Assembly: GCF_014197015.1 (NCBI RefSeq)
Contig: NZ_JACIET010000001.1
Location: 372,001 to 436,000, forward strand
Source: Niveibacterium umoris
GTDB lineage: Bacteria; Pseudomonadota; Gammaproteobacteria; Burkholderiales; Rhodocyclaceae
Length of the DNA stretch: 64,000 nucleotides
Reading direction: 5' to 3'
In this document: positions 8,718 through 18,137 of the stretch, piece after piece
How positions within the stretch are numbered: the stretch's first letter is position 1
How the letters are laid out: the number at the start of each line of letters is the position of its first letter
The notes under the pieces: generated by a model
What the model was told of the DNA's origin: nothing
What the model saw: the letters and a program-made list of their open reading frames with translations, nothing else
Databases searched by the model: none
Translations under genes and position numbers: made by a program

Positions 8718-10028
8718 ATGCAGACCAACGAAGTGACGCCTGGCGCGCTTGAGCGCCGCATCGACATGTCGGTGACTGTCGCTGATATCGAACGCGAAGT
8801 CGAAACGCGCCTGAAGAAGATGTCCCGCACCGTCAAGATGCCCGGCTTCCGCCCGGGCAAGGTGCCGTTCAAGATCGTTTCGCAGACTTATGGTCCGCAA
8901 GCGCGCTCCGAGGCGATCGGGGCTGCGGTCGAGAAGGCCTTTGGCGAGAAGATTCGTGAGCAGAACCTGCGTGTTGCAGGCTATCCGCGTATCGAGCCGA
9001 AGCAGGGCGCGGCTGCCGACGTGCTCGAATTTTCGGCGGTTTTCGAGGTCTATCCAGAAATCGCGCTTGCCGATATCAGCGGCAAGCAGATCGAGCGCCC
9101 GGTTCTTGCTGTTGGCGAAGCCGAAGTCGACCGCACCATTGAAATCCTGCGCAAGCAGCGCACGACTTTCGAAGCGGCGGATCGTGCTGTTGCGTCGGGC
9201 GACCGTGTAACGATCGACTTTGTCGGCAAGAAGGATGGCGAACCATTCCAGGGTGGCACGGCCGAAGATTTTCCGTTCGTTGTTGGTGCGGGCAGCATGC
9301 TGCCGGACTTCGAAGCCCAGGTTCAGGGCGTCGAGATCGGTGCAAGCAAGACGTTTGACCTGACCTTCCCGGCCGAATACCAGGCCCAGGATCTGGCTGG
9401 CAAGACCGTCCAGTTCGAAATCACCGTGAAAAAGGTTGAAGCACCGAAGCTGCCGGAAGTCGATGCCGAATTCGCGAAGGCGCTTGGCGTTGCCGATGGC
9501 GATGTCGCGAAGATGCGCGAAGAGGTGAAGGCGAATCTTGAGCGCGAAGTGCGTCGCCGCATTCAGGCTCAGGTCAAGGAGCAGGTGATGAATCTGCTGC
9601 TCGACGCCAATCCGGTTGAAGTCCCGAAGGCCTTGGTCGAAACTGAAAGTGAGCAGTTGGCCGCGAATGCGCGCCAAGATTTTGCATCGCGCGGCATGGA
9701 TGTTTCGAAGATGCCGATCGAGCCTGCGTGGTTTGCAGATCAGGCGGTGCGCCGGGTCAAGCTTGGCTTGGTTCTTGCTGAAGTCGTGAAGGCGAATCAG
9801 CTCCATGCGAAGCCTGAGCAGATCCGCGCAATGGTCGACGACTACGCGTCGAGCTTCGAGGATCCGGCCGAAGTCGTAAAGTGGTACTACTCGCAGCCGC
9901 AGCGCCTTGCGCAAGCGGAAGCGATCGTGATCGAAGACAATGTGGTCGAATGGGCGCTCAAGACGGCGCAGGCAACTGACAAAGCCGTCGCGTTCGACGA
10001 ACTGATGGGCAACAATACCGGCCGCTGA
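8718..10028 (+). CDS. tig: trigger factor, ribosome-bound chaperone
   Basis: 436 residues. The ribosome-docking signature G-F-R-P-G-K-V-P is present near residue 42, followed by an FKBP-type prolyl isomerase domain at roughly 155-245 ([10 protein letters not shown] ... F-D-L-T-F-P) and the helical C-terminal arms. It binds the large subunit next to the exit tunnel and shields nascent chains. The gene leads tig-clpP-clpX, with only 13 bases to clpP, so folding helper and protease are made from one message. An AAGGA lies ten bases before the ATG. All three domains are intact and the length is normal. Confidence 0.98.
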   Translation: MQTNEVTPGALERRIDMSVTVADIEREVETRLKKMSRTVKMPGFRPGKVPFKIVSQTYGPQARSEAIGAAVEKAFGEKIREQNLRVAGYPRIEPKQGAAADVLEFSAVFEVYPEIALADISGKQIERPVLAVGEAEVDRTIEILRKQRTTFEAADRAVASGDRVTIDFVGKKDGEPFQGGTAEDFPFVVGAGSMLPDFEAQVQGVEIGASKTFDLTFPAEYQAQDLAGKTVQFEITVKKVEAPKLPEVDAEFAKALGVADGDVAKMREEVKANLEREVRRRIQAQVKEQVMNLLLDANPVEVPKALVETESEQLAANARQDFASRGMDVSKMPIEPAWFADQAVRRVKLGLVLAEVVKANQLHAKPEQIRAMVDDYASSFEDPAEVVKWYYSQPQRLAQAEAIVIEDNVVEWALKTAQATDKAVAFDELMGNNTGR

Positions 10029-10041
10029 GCGGAAGGACGAT

Positions 10042-10692
10042 ATGAACCGAAACCGAACCAGCGCTTCCTGGCAGTCGGACTGGGACCCTCAGGGCCTCGG
10101 TCTGGTGCCGATGGTGATCGAGCAGAGTGGTCGTGGCGAACGCGCCTACGACATCTACTCGCGTTTGCTCAAAGAGCGCATTGTCTTCCTCGTTGGTCCG
10201 GTCAACGATGCGACGGCCAATCTGGTTGTCGCACAGTTGCTGTTCCTCGAGGCGGATAACCCGGACAAGGATATCTACTTCTACATCAACTCCCCGGGTG
10301 GTTCGGTGACGGCCGGCATGGCGATCTACGACACCATGCAGTTCATCAAGCCGGACGTCAGCACGTTGTGTGTCGGGCAGGCCGCCAGCATGGGCGCCTT
10401 CCTGTTGTCCGCCGGTGCCAAGGGCAAGCGCATCTCCTTGCCCAATTCGCGCATCATGATCCATCAGCCGTTAGGTGGCTTCCAGGGTCAGGCCTCGGAT
10501 ATCGAGATCCATGCGCGCGAGATCCTGTCCTTGCGCGCCAAGCTCAACGACATCCTTGCGCGGAACACTGGCCAGACGGTTGAACAGATCGAGCGTGATA
10601 CCGATCGCGACAACTTCATGTCCGCGGACGAAGCGGTGACCTACGGGTTGGTCGACAAGGTGTTGTCGAATCGCCTGCAGGCGGCCGAGTAA
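10042..10692 (+). CDS. clpP: ATP-dependent Clp protease proteolytic subunit
   Basis: 216 residues with the complete serine protease triad: S116 in G-Q-A-A-S-M-G-A, H141 in M-I-H-Q-P and D190 in E-R-D-T-D-R-D, spaced 25 and 49 residues apart exactly as in E. coli ClpP. The first 20-odd residues would be the propeptide. Fourteen subunits form the barrel that degrades substrates delivered by ClpX, whose gene follows after 27 bases. GGAAGGA precedes the ATG. Single-copy and apparently normal. Confidence 0.98.
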   Translation: MNRNRTSASWQSDWDPQGLGLVPMVIEQSGRGERAYDIYSRLLKERIVFLVGPVNDATANLVVAQLLFLEADNPDKDIYFYINSPGGSVTAGMAIYDTMQFIKPDVSTLCVGQAASMGAFLLSAGAKGKRISLPNSRIMIHQPLGGFQGQASDIEIHAREILSLRAKLNDILARNTGQTVEQIERDTDRDNFMSADEAVTYGLVDKVLSNRLQAAE

Positions 10693-10719
10693 GCAGCCCT
10701 AATCTAGCGAGACGCGAGC

Positions 10720-11985
10720 ATGGCAGACAAAAAGACCGGTGGCGAGAAGCTGCTCTATTGCTCGTTCTGCGGCAAGAGCCAGCACGAGGTACGCAAACTT
10801 ATTGCGGGCCCGTCGGTGTTCATCTGCGACGAGTGCATCGAACTCTGTAACGACATCATCCGCGATGAAGTCGGAAGCGATTCGTCGTCGAAGGCTGACC
10901 GGAGCGATCTTCCGACGCCGAAGGAAATCGGGTCGATCCTAGATCAGTATGTGATTGGCCAGGATCCGGCCAAGCGCATCCTTGCCGTTGCGGTGTACAA
11001 CCATTACAAGCGGTTGCGTCATCAGACTCGCACCGACGAGGTTGAGATCTCCAAGAGCAACATCCTGCTCATCGGGCCGACCGGATCCGGCAAGACGCTG
11101 TTGGCGCAGACGCTGGCCCGCCTACTGAACGTTCCGTTCGTGATGGCCGATGCGACCACGCTCACCGAGGCAGGTTACGTGGGCGAGGACGTCGAGAACA
11201 TCATCCAGAAGCTGCTGCAGAAGTGCGATTACGACGTCGACAAGGCGCAGCAAGGGATCGTCTACATTGACGAAATCGACAAGATTTCGCGCAAGGCTGA
11301 CAACCCGTCGATTACCCGGGATGTGTCCGGCGAGGGCGTTCAGCAGGCATTGCTGAAGCTAATCGAAGGCACGGTGGCCGCGGTACCGCCGCAAGGGGGG
11401 CGCAAGCATCCCAATCAGGACTTCGTGCAGGTCGATACGACCAATATCCTCTTCATCTGCGGCGGAGCCTTCGACGGTCTGGACAAAGTCATCCGCAATC
11501 GTTCCGAGAACGTGGGGATTGGTTTCGGCGCGACCGTGAAGAGCCGCGATGGTCGCAACGTCAGCGAAGCATTGCGTTCGGTTGAGCCGGAGGACCTGAT
11601 CAAGTACGGCCTGATTCCAGAGTTTATCGGCCGACTGCCAGTGGTGGCGACCCTGCAGGAGCTGGACGAGGCGGCACTGATCCAGATTCTCGTCGAACCG
11701 AAGAATGCGCTGGTCAAGCAGTACCAGAAACTCTTTTCGATGGAAGGGGTTGAACTGGAAGTCCGCCCGAGTGCGCTGCAGGCGATTGCCCGCAAGGCAC
11801 TCAAGCGCAAGACCGGTGCGCGCGGTTTGCGTTCGATTCTTGAGACAACCCTTCTCGACATCATGTACGAACTGCCGGGTATGGAAAACGTTTCCAAGGT
11901 GGTCGTCGACGACAGCACCATCGAAGGGACCGGCCAGCCCCTTCTCATCTACGCAGATCAGCCGAAGGTTTCCGGCTCCAACTGA
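10720..11985 (+). CDS. clpX: ClpX, AAA+ unfoldase subunit of ClpXP
   Basis: 421 residues. The N-terminal zinc-binding domain has its four cysteines (C-S-F-C near 14-17 and C-D-E-C near 36-39). The AAA+ module carries Walker A G-P-T-G-S-G-K-T, Walker [10 protein letters not shown], and the I-G-F loop that docks onto ClpP. It unfolds tagged substrates and feeds them into ClpP. The gene follows clpP by 27 bases and is followed by lon after 77 bases that hold a separate heat-shock promoter. Confidence 0.98.
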   Translation: MADKKTGGEKLLYCSFCGKSQHEVRKLIAGPSVFICDECIELCNDIIRDEVGSDSSSKADRSDLPTPKEIGSILDQYVIGQDPAKRILAVAVYNHYKRLRHQTRTDEVEISKSNILLIGPTGSGKTLLAQTLARLLNVPFVMADATTLTEAGYVGEDVENIIQKLLQKCDYDVDKAQQGIVYIDEIDKISRKADNPSITRDVSGEGVQQALLKLIEGTVAAVPPQGGRKHPNQDFVQVDTTNILFICGGAFDGLDKVIRNRSENVGIGFGATVKSRDGRNVSEALRSVEPEDLIKYGLIPEFIGRLPVVATLQELDEAALIQILVEPKNALVKQYQKLFSMEGVELEVRPSALQAIARKALKRKTGARGLRSILETTLLDIMYELPGMENVSKVVVDDSTIEGTGQPLLIYADQPKVSGSN

Positions 11986-12004
11986 TTCGGCCTTATGAGG
12001 TCGG

Positions 12005-12033
12005 CTTGAAACGTGCATCGGGGATCCCCATAT
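12005..12033 (+). promoter_or_regulatory. sigma32 heat-shock promoter of lon
   Basis: CTTGAAA at 12005-12011, a 14-base spacer, and CCCCATAT at 12026-12033 match the sigma32 consensus (CTTGAAA-N13/14-CCCCATnT) at every defined position. Transcription would start near 12041, giving a short leader before the lon ATG at 12063. The -10 box sits inside an inverted repeat, ATCGGGG (12017-12023) and CCCCGAT (12034-12040). Confidence 0.85.
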
Positions 12034-12062
12034 CCCCGATACTCGCCAAGAAGGAAACGGAC

Positions 12063-14480
12063 ATGTCAAGCTTGCCAGACCTCCCCCAGGAACAGATTGA
12101 ACTGCCGCTGCTGCCGCTGCGGGATGTCGTCGTGTTCCCACATATGGTCATCCCGCTCTTTGTCGGGCGTCCGAAGTCAATCAAAGCACTCGAAAACGCG
12201 ATGGAGTCAGGCAAGAGCATTCTTCTTGTCGCGCAAAAGTCTGCCGCCAAGGATGAGCCCTCGGCCGAGGATCTGTACGAGATCGGGTGTATCGCCAATA
12301 TCCTCCAGATGCTCAAGCTCCCTGACGGCACCGTGAAGGTGTTGGTCGAGGGGACTCAGCGTGCTCGTTTGCAGGCGGTTGAAGATCAGCGCACCGTCTT
12401 CGTGGCGCAGGTCATGCCGCTCAAGGGCGATGAGGTTCAGAACCACGAAGTCGAAGCCATGCGCCGGGCGATCCTTGCGCAGTTCGATCAGTACGTGAAG
12501 CTGAACAAGAAGATCCCGCCGGAAATTCTGACGTCGCTGTCGGGAATCGACGAGCCAGGCCGACTGGCAGATACGATTGCCGCGCATTTGCCGCTCAAAC
12601 TTGAACAGAAGCAGGGCATTCTTGAATTTGTCAGCGTGGTCGAACGCATGGAAAAGCTGCTCTCGCAGCTTGAGACGGAGCTCGACATCCTGCAGGTCGA
12701 GAAGCGTATTCGCGGCCGCGTCAAGCGGCAGATGGAAAAGAGCCAGCGCGAGTATTACCTGAACGAGCAGGTCAAGGCGATCCAGAAAGAACTCGGCGAA
12801 GGCGAAGAGGGTGCCGATCTCGAAGAGCTGGAAAAGAAGATCAAGGCGTCCGGTATGAGCAAGGAAGCGACTGCGAAGGCGCAGTCGGAGCTCAAGAAGC
12901 TGAAGATGATGTCGCCGATGTCAGCCGAAGCGACGGTTGTCCGAAACTTCATCGAGACACTCGTCGGTTTGCCCTGGAAGAAGAAGTCGCGCATCAGCAA
13001 AGATCTTGCAGAGGCGCAGAAGGTGCTCGATCGCGACCACTATGGCCTCGAGAAGGTCAAGGAGCGGATCCTCGAGTATCTGGCTGTGCAGCAGCGCGTC
13101 GACAAGCTCAAGGCGCCCATCCTTTGCCTCGTTGGGCCTCCTGGCGTGGGCAAGACTTCGCTTGGCCAGTCGATCGCCAAAGCAACGAACCGCAAGTTTG
13201 TCCGCATGTCGCTGGGTGGCGTACGTGACGAGGCCGAGATTCGTGGTCACCGTCGTACTTACATCGGGTCGATGCCAGGCAAGATTCTGCAGAACATGAC
13301 CAAGGTCGCAGTGCGCAATCCGCTCTTTCTGCTCGACGAAGTCGACAAGATGGGTGCGGATTTCCGAGGCGACCCGAGTTCGGCGCTGCTTGAAGTTCTC
13401 GATCCCGAGCAGAACAGCACCTTCGTCGATCACTATGTCGAAGTGGAGTACGACCTCTCGGACGTCATGTTCGTGGCGACTGCGAACAGCCTGAACATCC
13501 CGGCTCCACTTCTGGATCGGATGGAAATCATCCGGCTTTCCGGCTACACGGAAGACGAGAAGGTGAGCATCGCGCAGCGTTACCTGATTCCGAAGCAGAT
13601 GAAGAACAACGGAATCAAGCGTGAGGAGTTGTCTGTCACCGAAGATGCTGTCCGGGACATCGTCCGCTTCTACACCCGTGAAGCCGGCGTACGCAGCCTG
13701 GAGCGAGAAATCTCGAAGATCTGCCGCAAGGTGGTCAAGGCTGTTGTGCTGCGTGCACGAACGAGCAAGGTCATCGTAAACGCGAAGAGCCTGGACAAGT
13801 ATCTCGGCGTGCGCCGATTCACGTTTGGCGTGGCGGAAAAGGACAACCAGATTGGTCAGGTTACAGGGCTCGCATGGACGGAGGTCGGAGGCGAGCTGCT
13901 TACGATCGAGTCAGTCGTGCTGCCGGGCAAGGGAAAGGTGCTGACGACCGGCAAGCTTGGCGAGGTCATGCAGGAATCGATTCAGGCGGCCTTGTCGGTC
14001 GTCCGTAAGCGCGCTAATCAACTCGGTATTGCGGACGATTTCTACCAGAAGAGTGATATTCATATTCACCTTCCGGAAGGCGCCACCCCCAAGGATGGCC
14101 CGTCTGCCGGCATTGCGATCGCTACTGCGTTGGTGTCCGTCCTGACGGGAATTCCGGTGCGAGCCGATGTTGCGATGACCGGTGAAATCACCCTGCGCGG
14201 AGAGGTTCTGGCAATCGGTGGATTGAAAGAGAAGCTCTTCGCGGCGGTTCGTGGCGGGATACGCACGGCGTTGATTCCGGAAGAAAATGTCAAGGATCTG
14301 CAGGATCTGCCGCCCGAGATCCGCGATCGGCTGGAGATCATTCCAGTCAAGTGGATCGACAAGGTGCTTGAGTTGGCCCTCGAAAGAGCGCCCGAACCGG
14401 TTGCCGAGGTAGTGACTGAAGACGCGGCGACCCCTCCGCAAGCAAACGGGGAAGTCGCGGGAGCGGTTCTGAAGCACTGA
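12063..14480 (+). CDS. lon: Lon protease (LonA type)
   Basis: 805 residues from the ATG at 12063, which follows an AAGGAAA ribosome site; an in-frame TTG at 12006 lies within the sigma32 promoter and is rejected. The order is N-terminal substrate domain, coiled coil, AAA+ module (Walker A G-P-P-G-V-G-K-T; L-F-L-L-D-E-V-D-K), and the C-terminal protease with the catalytic serine in K-D-G-P-S-A-G-I and its lysine partner downstream. It degrades misfolded and regulatory proteins in the cytoplasm. The gene has its own heat-shock promoter and a strong terminator, so it can be induced apart from clpXP. Confidence 0.98.
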   Translation: MSSLPDLPQEQIELPLLPLRDVVVFPHMVIPLFVGRPKSIKALENAMESGKSILLVAQKSAAKDEPSAEDLYEIGCIANILQMLKLPDGTVKVLVEGTQRARLQAVEDQRTVFVAQVMPLKGDEVQNHEVEAMRRAILAQFDQYVKLNKKIPPEILTSLSGIDEPGRLADTIAAHLPLKLEQKQGILEFVSVVERMEKLLSQLETELDILQVEKRIRGRVKRQMEKSQREYYLNEQVKAIQKELGEGEEGADLEELEKKIKASGMSKEATAKAQSELKKLKMMSPMSAEATVVRNFIETLVGLPWKKKSRISKDLAEAQKVLDRDHYGLEKVKERILEYLAVQQRVDKLKAPILCLVGPPGVGKTSLGQSIAKATNRKFVRMSLGGVRDEAEIRGHRRTYIGSMPGKILQNMTKVAVRNPLFLLDEVDKMGADFRGDPSSALLEVLDPEQNSTFVDHYVEVEYDLSDVMFVATANSLNIPAPLLDRMEIIRLSGYTEDEKVSIAQRYLIPKQMKNNGIKREELSVTEDAVRDIVRFYTREAGVRSLEREISKICRKVVKAVVLRARTSKVIVNAKSLDKYLGVRRFTFGVAEKDNQIGQVTGLAWTEVGGELLTIESVVLPGKGKVLTTGKLGEVMQESIQAALSVVRKRANQLGIADDFYQKSDIHIHLPEGATPKDGPSAGIAIATALVSVLTGIPVRADVAMTGEITLRGEVLAIGGLKEKLFAAVRGGIRTALIPEENVKDLQDLPPEIRDRLEIIPVKWIDKVLELALERAPEPVAEVVTEDAATPPQANGEVAGAVLKH

Positions 14481-14494
14481 TGATTGCTGCAAAG

Positions 14495-14542
14495 CAGCGG
14501 GGCCTGACTGTCTATGCGGCGGTCGGGCCCCGCTGTTTTTTT
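14495..14542 (+). terminator. rho-independent terminator after lon
   Basis: CAGCGGGGCC (14495-14504) pairs perfectly with GGCCCCGCTG (14526-14535), giving a 10-bp GC-rich stem with a loop of about 21 bases, followed by a run of seven T. Confidence 0.9.
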
Positions 14543-14579
14543 GTGCAGATGAGCTGGGTCAGAATCGCCGCAAAGCCGC

Positions 14580-14609
14580 TTGACACCGCGGTTTCCGCTC
14601 GTTTATAAA
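14580..14609 (+). promoter_or_regulatory. sigma70 promoter of hupB
   Basis: TTGACA at 14580-14585, an 18-base spacer, and TATAAA at 14604-14609. This is the best sigma70 promoter in the window and predicts a start near 14616, leaving a leader of roughly 93 bases before the GTG of hupB. Confidence 0.85.
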
Positions 14610-14708
14610 GTCCTGACAGGCTTCTGGATGTGCGGGGAGTTCGCTAACCCGCGCCGGCATTGGCTTGCAGGATCCTATTCCCACTACCGAAGAATTGAGG
14701 GGGCTTTT

Positions 14709-14981
14709 GTGAACAAATCCGAGTTGATCGAGGTCATCGCAAAGCAGGCCGAAATTTCTAAAGCCGCTGCCGGGCGCGCACTGGATGCGACGATTGCAGC
14801 GGTGAAACAGTCCTTGAAGAAGGGGAACGACGTAACCTTGGTGGGTTTCGGCACCTTCTCGGTTGGAAAGCGTGCAGCACGCACCGGCCGCAATCCTCGT
14901 ACCGGCGCGACGATCAAGATCAAGGCGGCCAAGGTTCCGAAGTTCCGCCCTGGCAAAGCACTCAAGGATGCGGTAAACTAG
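14709..14981 (+). CDS. hupB: HU family DNA-binding protein
   Basis: 90 residues from a GTG at 14709, chosen because GAGGGGG precedes it and the protein then begins M-N-K-S-E-L-I, the standard HU start; the longer in-frame reading runs back through the promoter. It shows the HU body ([12 protein letters not shown]), the G-F-G-T-F signature and the DNA-gripping arm with R-N-P-R-T-G. HU is an abundant nucleoid protein that bends DNA non-specifically. It has its own strong promoter after the lon terminator, in the conserved order lon-hupB-tRNA-ppiD. Confidence 0.97.
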   Translation: MNKSELIEVIAKQAEISKAAAGRALDATIAAVKQSLKKGNDVTLVGFGTFSVGKRAARTGRNPRTGATIKIKAAKVPKFRPGKALKDAVN

Positions 14982-15022
14982 CCTGCTTTACCGGCGCGCC
15001 TCTCTGGGCTTGTCGGTTGAGC

Positions 15023-15098
15023 GGGCGCTTAGCTCAGTTGGTAGAGCGCCTCCCTTACAAGGAGGATGTCGGCGGTTCGAGTCCGTCAGCGCCCACCA
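15023..15098 (+). tRNA. tRNA-Val (anticodon TAC)
   Basis: GGGCGCT (15023-15029) pairs with AGCGCCC (15088-15094), followed by discriminator A and an encoded CCA. The D arm (AGCTCAGTTGGTAGAGC), the T arm with GGTTCGAGTCC, and a 5-bp CCTCC/GGAGG anticodon stem around loop CTTACAA are all present, so the anticodon is TAC. Confidence 0.97.
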
Positions 15099-15122
15099 GC
15101 GTTTCGCTGGACAATCAAGCGC

Positions 15123-15199
15123 GGAGTGGTAGTTCAGTCGGTTAGAATACCGGCCTGTCACGCCGGGGGTCGCGGGTTCGAGTCCCGTCCACTCCGCCA
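15123..15199 (+). tRNA. tRNA-Asp (anticodon GTC)
   Basis: GGAGTGG (15123-15129) pairs with CCACTCC (15189-15195), with discriminator G and an encoded CCA. The anticodon loop CTGTCAC gives GTC. It lies 24 bases after tRNA-Val and is probably cut from the same transcript. Confidence 0.97.
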
Positions 15200-15204
15200 G
15201 AACG

Positions 15205-15229
15205 AGGCGAACGCAAGTTCGCCTTTTTT
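15205..15229 (+). terminator. rho-independent terminator after the tRNA pair
   Basis: AGGCGAAC (15205-15212), a GCAA tetraloop, and GTTCGCCT (15217-15224) form a perfect 8-bp stem running into a six-T tract. Confidence 0.88.
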
Positions 15230-15261
15230 GTATCCACTTTTCTTGGTCCCCCGCTCGCAGC

Positions 15262-17163
15262 ATGTTAGACGCAGTCAGAAACAATAAGCGCATTGTCCAG
15301 GTGCTCCTGGCGCTCATCGCAATCACGTTTGCGTTCTTTGGCATCGAGTCCTATCTGCAGAATATTGGACGCGATGATTACGTTGCGAAGGTGGGGCGAA
15401 GCAAGATTACGCCACCGGAGCTCGATCAGGCCATGCGCGAAGAGCAGGATCGCCTCCGGTCCCAGTTGGGAGAGGCATTCGATCCGGCAATCCTCCAACG
15501 TCCTGAGCTGAAGCGCTCCGTGCTGGATCGCCTCGTCGGCCAACGCGTCCTCGCACTCCGACTTGAGGATGGTCACATGCGCGCGACGCCGGAGGCCTTG
15601 CAGCAGACGATCGTGGGCATTCCGGCTTTCCAGGAAGACGGCAAGTTCTCGCGCAAGCGCTATGAACAGATGCTGGCCGCGCGGGGCTATTCGCCAGCGC
15701 GTTTCGAGGCTGGCCTCGCGCAGGATCTCGCGCAGCAGCAGCTCATCGGGGGGGTTGCGCGGTCTGCGATCGTTCCGGCCGCGGTTGTTGACCGCTGGCT
15801 CACGCTGCAGGACGAGTCGCGAGACGTTGCCATGTGGCAATTGCCCGCGAGCAACTATCTCGCGCAGGTGAAACTGCCGGGCGACGCCGCAAAGAAAGAA
15901 TACGAAGCGAGCCGCTCGAGCTTTGCAACGCCAGAGCAGGTCAAAGTCGAGTACTTGCTCCTGTCGCAGGACGATCTCGCCGCGCAGGTGACCGTGTCGG
16001 ACGAGGACATCCGCAAGCAATATGACACCAACAAGGATCGCTACTCGGCCCCTGAAGAGCGCCATGCCCGCCACATCCTGATTGAGGCGGCCAAGGATGC
16101 GGGTGCCGACAAGCGTGCTGCGGCCAAGTCCAAGGCGGAAGGACTCCTCAAGCAACTGCAACAGAAGCCTGACAGTTTTGCAGCACTTGCGAAGGCCAAT
16201 TCCCAGGATCCAGGCTCTGCCGCGAACGGCGGTGACCTCGGGTTCTTCGGTCGAGGTGCGATGGTCAAACCCTTCGAGGATGCCGCCTTTGCGCTCAAGC
16301 CGGGGCAGCTCAGCGGTGTGGTTGAGACCGACTACGGCTATCACATCATCCGGCTCGAAGAGATCCGTGGCGGTGGGGTGAAGTCTTTCGATCAGGCCAA
16401 GCCTGAGATTGCGCAGGAACTCAAGCGCACCGGTGCGGCGAAGCGCTACGCTGAAATTGCCGACAGTTTCGGCAACACGGTCTACGAACAACCGGACAGC
16501 CTCAAGCCGGCAGCGGACAAATACAAACTGGCGCTCCGTCAGAGCGAATGGGTTGCCAAGGATGCGAAGGGCTTGCCGGCGCCGTTCAACAACGAAAAAG
16601 TCATGACGGCCCTGTTTTCGGCCGATGCGGTCAAGAATCGCCGCAATACCGAAGCGATTGATCTGGGCAACAACGCGCTTGTCTCCCTGCGCGTCGTCGA
16701 GCACAAGGACGCAGCAGTGCGGCCGTTCGAGGAAGTGCGCGCAGCCATCGAACAAAAGCTGACCGAGCAGGAGGCGATCAAGCTGGCCACCAAGGACGGC
16801 GAAGCGATGATCGAGAAGCTGCGTAAAGGCGAGACGGTCGACGCGAAGTGGGGCCAGTCGGGTGCTGTCTCGCGTGGCAAACCCGGTCCGCTGCCGCTCG
16901 ATGCATTGAAGGCGGTGTTCCGTGCCCCGGTCGATAAGCTGCCGGCGTATTCCGGTGTTTCGGTGCCTGGCAAGGGCTATGCGGTCTTCAAGATCGCCAG
17001 TGTCACCAAGCCCCAGGTGGCGGCAGATGATCCGCGCAGGAAGTCCTTGGCGGAGCAGTACCAGCGTCTGCTGGCCGAAGAAGATCTGCGCGCCTACATG
17101 ACCGCGCTGAAGGATCGCTATTCCGTCAAGCTGAGCGGGAAGATCGCGGACGCCAAAGAATAA
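15262..17163 (+). CDS. ppiD: PpiD-like periplasmic prolyl isomerase/chaperone
   Basis: 633 residues, close to the usual length. A single N-terminal membrane anchor ([17 protein letters not shown], residues about 12-30) is followed by a SurA-like chaperone domain, then one parvulin domain at about 262-365 (R-H-A-R-H-I-L-I ... [10 protein letters not shown] ... G-Y-H-I-I-R-L), and a C-terminal chaperone-like region. It is held in the inner membrane facing the periplasm and assists folding of secreted and outer-membrane proteins near the Sec translocon. It follows the two tRNAs and a terminator, and ends in a terminator shared with fabI. Confidence 0.95.
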   Translation: MLDAVRNNKRIVQVLLALIAITFAFFGIESYLQNIGRDDYVAKVGRSKITPPELDQAMREEQDRLRSQLGEAFDPAILQRPELKRSVLDRLVGQRVLALRLEDGHMRATPEALQQTIVGIPAFQEDGKFSRKRYEQMLAARGYSPARFEAGLAQDLAQQQLIGGVARSAIVPAAVVDRWLTLQDESRDVAMWQLPASNYLAQVKLPGDAAKKEYEASRSSFATPEQVKVEYLLLSQDDLAAQVTVSDEDIRKQYDTNKDRYSAPEERHARHILIEAAKDAGADKRAAAKSKAEGLLKQLQQKPDSFAALAKANSQDPGSAANGGDLGFFGRGAMVKPFEDAAFALKPGQLSGVVETDYGYHIIRLEEIRGGGVKSFDQAKPEIAQELKRTGAAKRYAEIADSFGNTVYEQPDSLKPAADKYKLALRQSEWVAKDAKGLPAPFNNEKVMTALFSADAVKNRRNTEAIDLGNNALVSLRVVEHKDAAVRPFEEVRAAIEQKLTEQEAIKLATKDGEAMIEKLRKGETVDAKWGQSGAVSRGKPGPLPLDALKAVFRAPVDKLPAYSGVSVPGKGYAVFKIASVTKPQVAADDPRRKSLAEQYQRLLAEEDLRAYMTALKDRYSVKLSGKIADAKE

Positions 17164-17184
17164 GCGTTGCGACCGCAGAAAAAC

Positions 17185-17209
17185 AAACGGGCCCTAAAGG
17201 GCCCGTTTT
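17185..17209. terminator. bidirectional terminator between ppiD and fabI
   Basis: AAACGGGCCC and GGGCCCGTTT form a perfect 10-bp stem around loop TAAA. T-rich sequence follows on the plus strand, and the A-run before the stem gives T on the minus strand, so it can end both convergent genes. Confidence 0.85.
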
Positions 17210-17240
17210 CGTTTGATGCGCTTGAACTTCGTGGAGCGCG

Positions 17241-18026
17241 TCAGTCCGCGGCTGCCAGTGCGGTGGTATTGAAGCCGCCGTCGACGTACATGATTTCGCC
17301 GGTAATACCCGAGGCCAGGTCCGAACACATGAAGGCCGCCGCATTGCCGACCTCGTCAATCGTGACATTCCGACGCAGCGGTGCATTCTTCTCGTTGAAG
17401 GCGAGCAGCTTGCTGAAGTTACCGATGCCTGACGCTGCGAGCGTCTTGATCGGGCCGGCAGAAATGCCGTTGACGCGGGTGCCTTCCGGGCCCAGGCAGG
17501 TGGCCATGTAACGCACCGAGGCCTCAAGGCTAGCCTTGGCGAGGCCCATGACGTTGTAGTTGGGCAGCGAACGCACTGCACCGAGGTAGGACATCGTCAG
17601 CACCGAGCCATTGCGGCCCTTCATCAGCGGGCGCGCCGCTTTTGCAAGCGCCGGGAAGCTGTAGGCGCTGATTTCGTGGGCGGTACGGAAGGCCTCTCGC
17701 GAGAAGCCATCAAGGAAGTCGCCTTCAAGCGCTTCGCCTGGGGCGAAGGCGATGGAATGAACGAGGCCTTCAAGTCCGTCCCACCGCTGGCCGATTGCGT
17801 CGAAGAGGGCGGTGATCTGCTCGTCCTCGGCGACGTCGCAGGGAAAGACCAGTTCGGAGTCGAATTCGGCTGCGAACTTCGTGATCCGGTCCAGGAAACG
17901 TTCGTTCTGGTAGGTGAAGGCGAGCTGTGCCCCCTCACGATGCATCGCCTTGGCAATGCCGTAAGCAATCGAGCGATTGCTGAGCAGGCCGCAGATCAGG
18001 ATGCGCTTGCCGGTGAGAAAACCCAT
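17241..18026 (-). CDS. fabI: enoyl-[acyl-carrier-protein] reductase (NADH), FabI type
   Basis: 261 residues from the ATG at 18026, preceded by AAGGAGA; the longer in-frame start has no ribosome site. It is a short-chain dehydrogenase of the FabI branch: the N-terminal nucleotide fold begins [12 protein letters not shown], and the Y-x6-K catalytic pair is seen in Y-N-V-M-G-L-A-K. It carries out the last reduction of each fatty-acid elongation cycle. A TATAAT (minus strand, 18059-18054) lies 28 bases before the ATG and may be its -10, with no clear -35. Confidence 0.96.
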   Translation of the reverse strand: MGFLTGKRILICGLLSNRSIAYGIAKAMHREGAQLAFTYQNERFLDRITKFAAEFDSELVFPCDVAEDEQITALFDAIGQRWDGLEGLVHSIAFAPGEALEGDFLDGFSREAFRTAHEISAYSFPALAKAARPLMKGRNGSVLTMSYLGAVRSLPNYNVMGLAKASLEASVRYMATCLGPEGTRVNGISAGPIKTLAASGIGNFSKLLAFNEKNAPLRRNVTIDEVGNAAAFMCSDLASGITGEIMYVDGGFNTTALAAAD

Positions 18027-18137
18027 ATACAGTCTCCTTTTTGCAGATCGCGGATTATATCGGAGGACGACCCCCAAGCCCGATGGCTGTTGCGGCCGCT
18101 ATGGGTAGTTGTTGGGTGGCGGGCCGAATGTCGAACC

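Noticed and set aside
12006-12062. TTG start at 12006 for lon
   Set aside because: Lies inside the sigma32 promoter; the ATG at 12063 has a good ribosome site and the normal Lon start.
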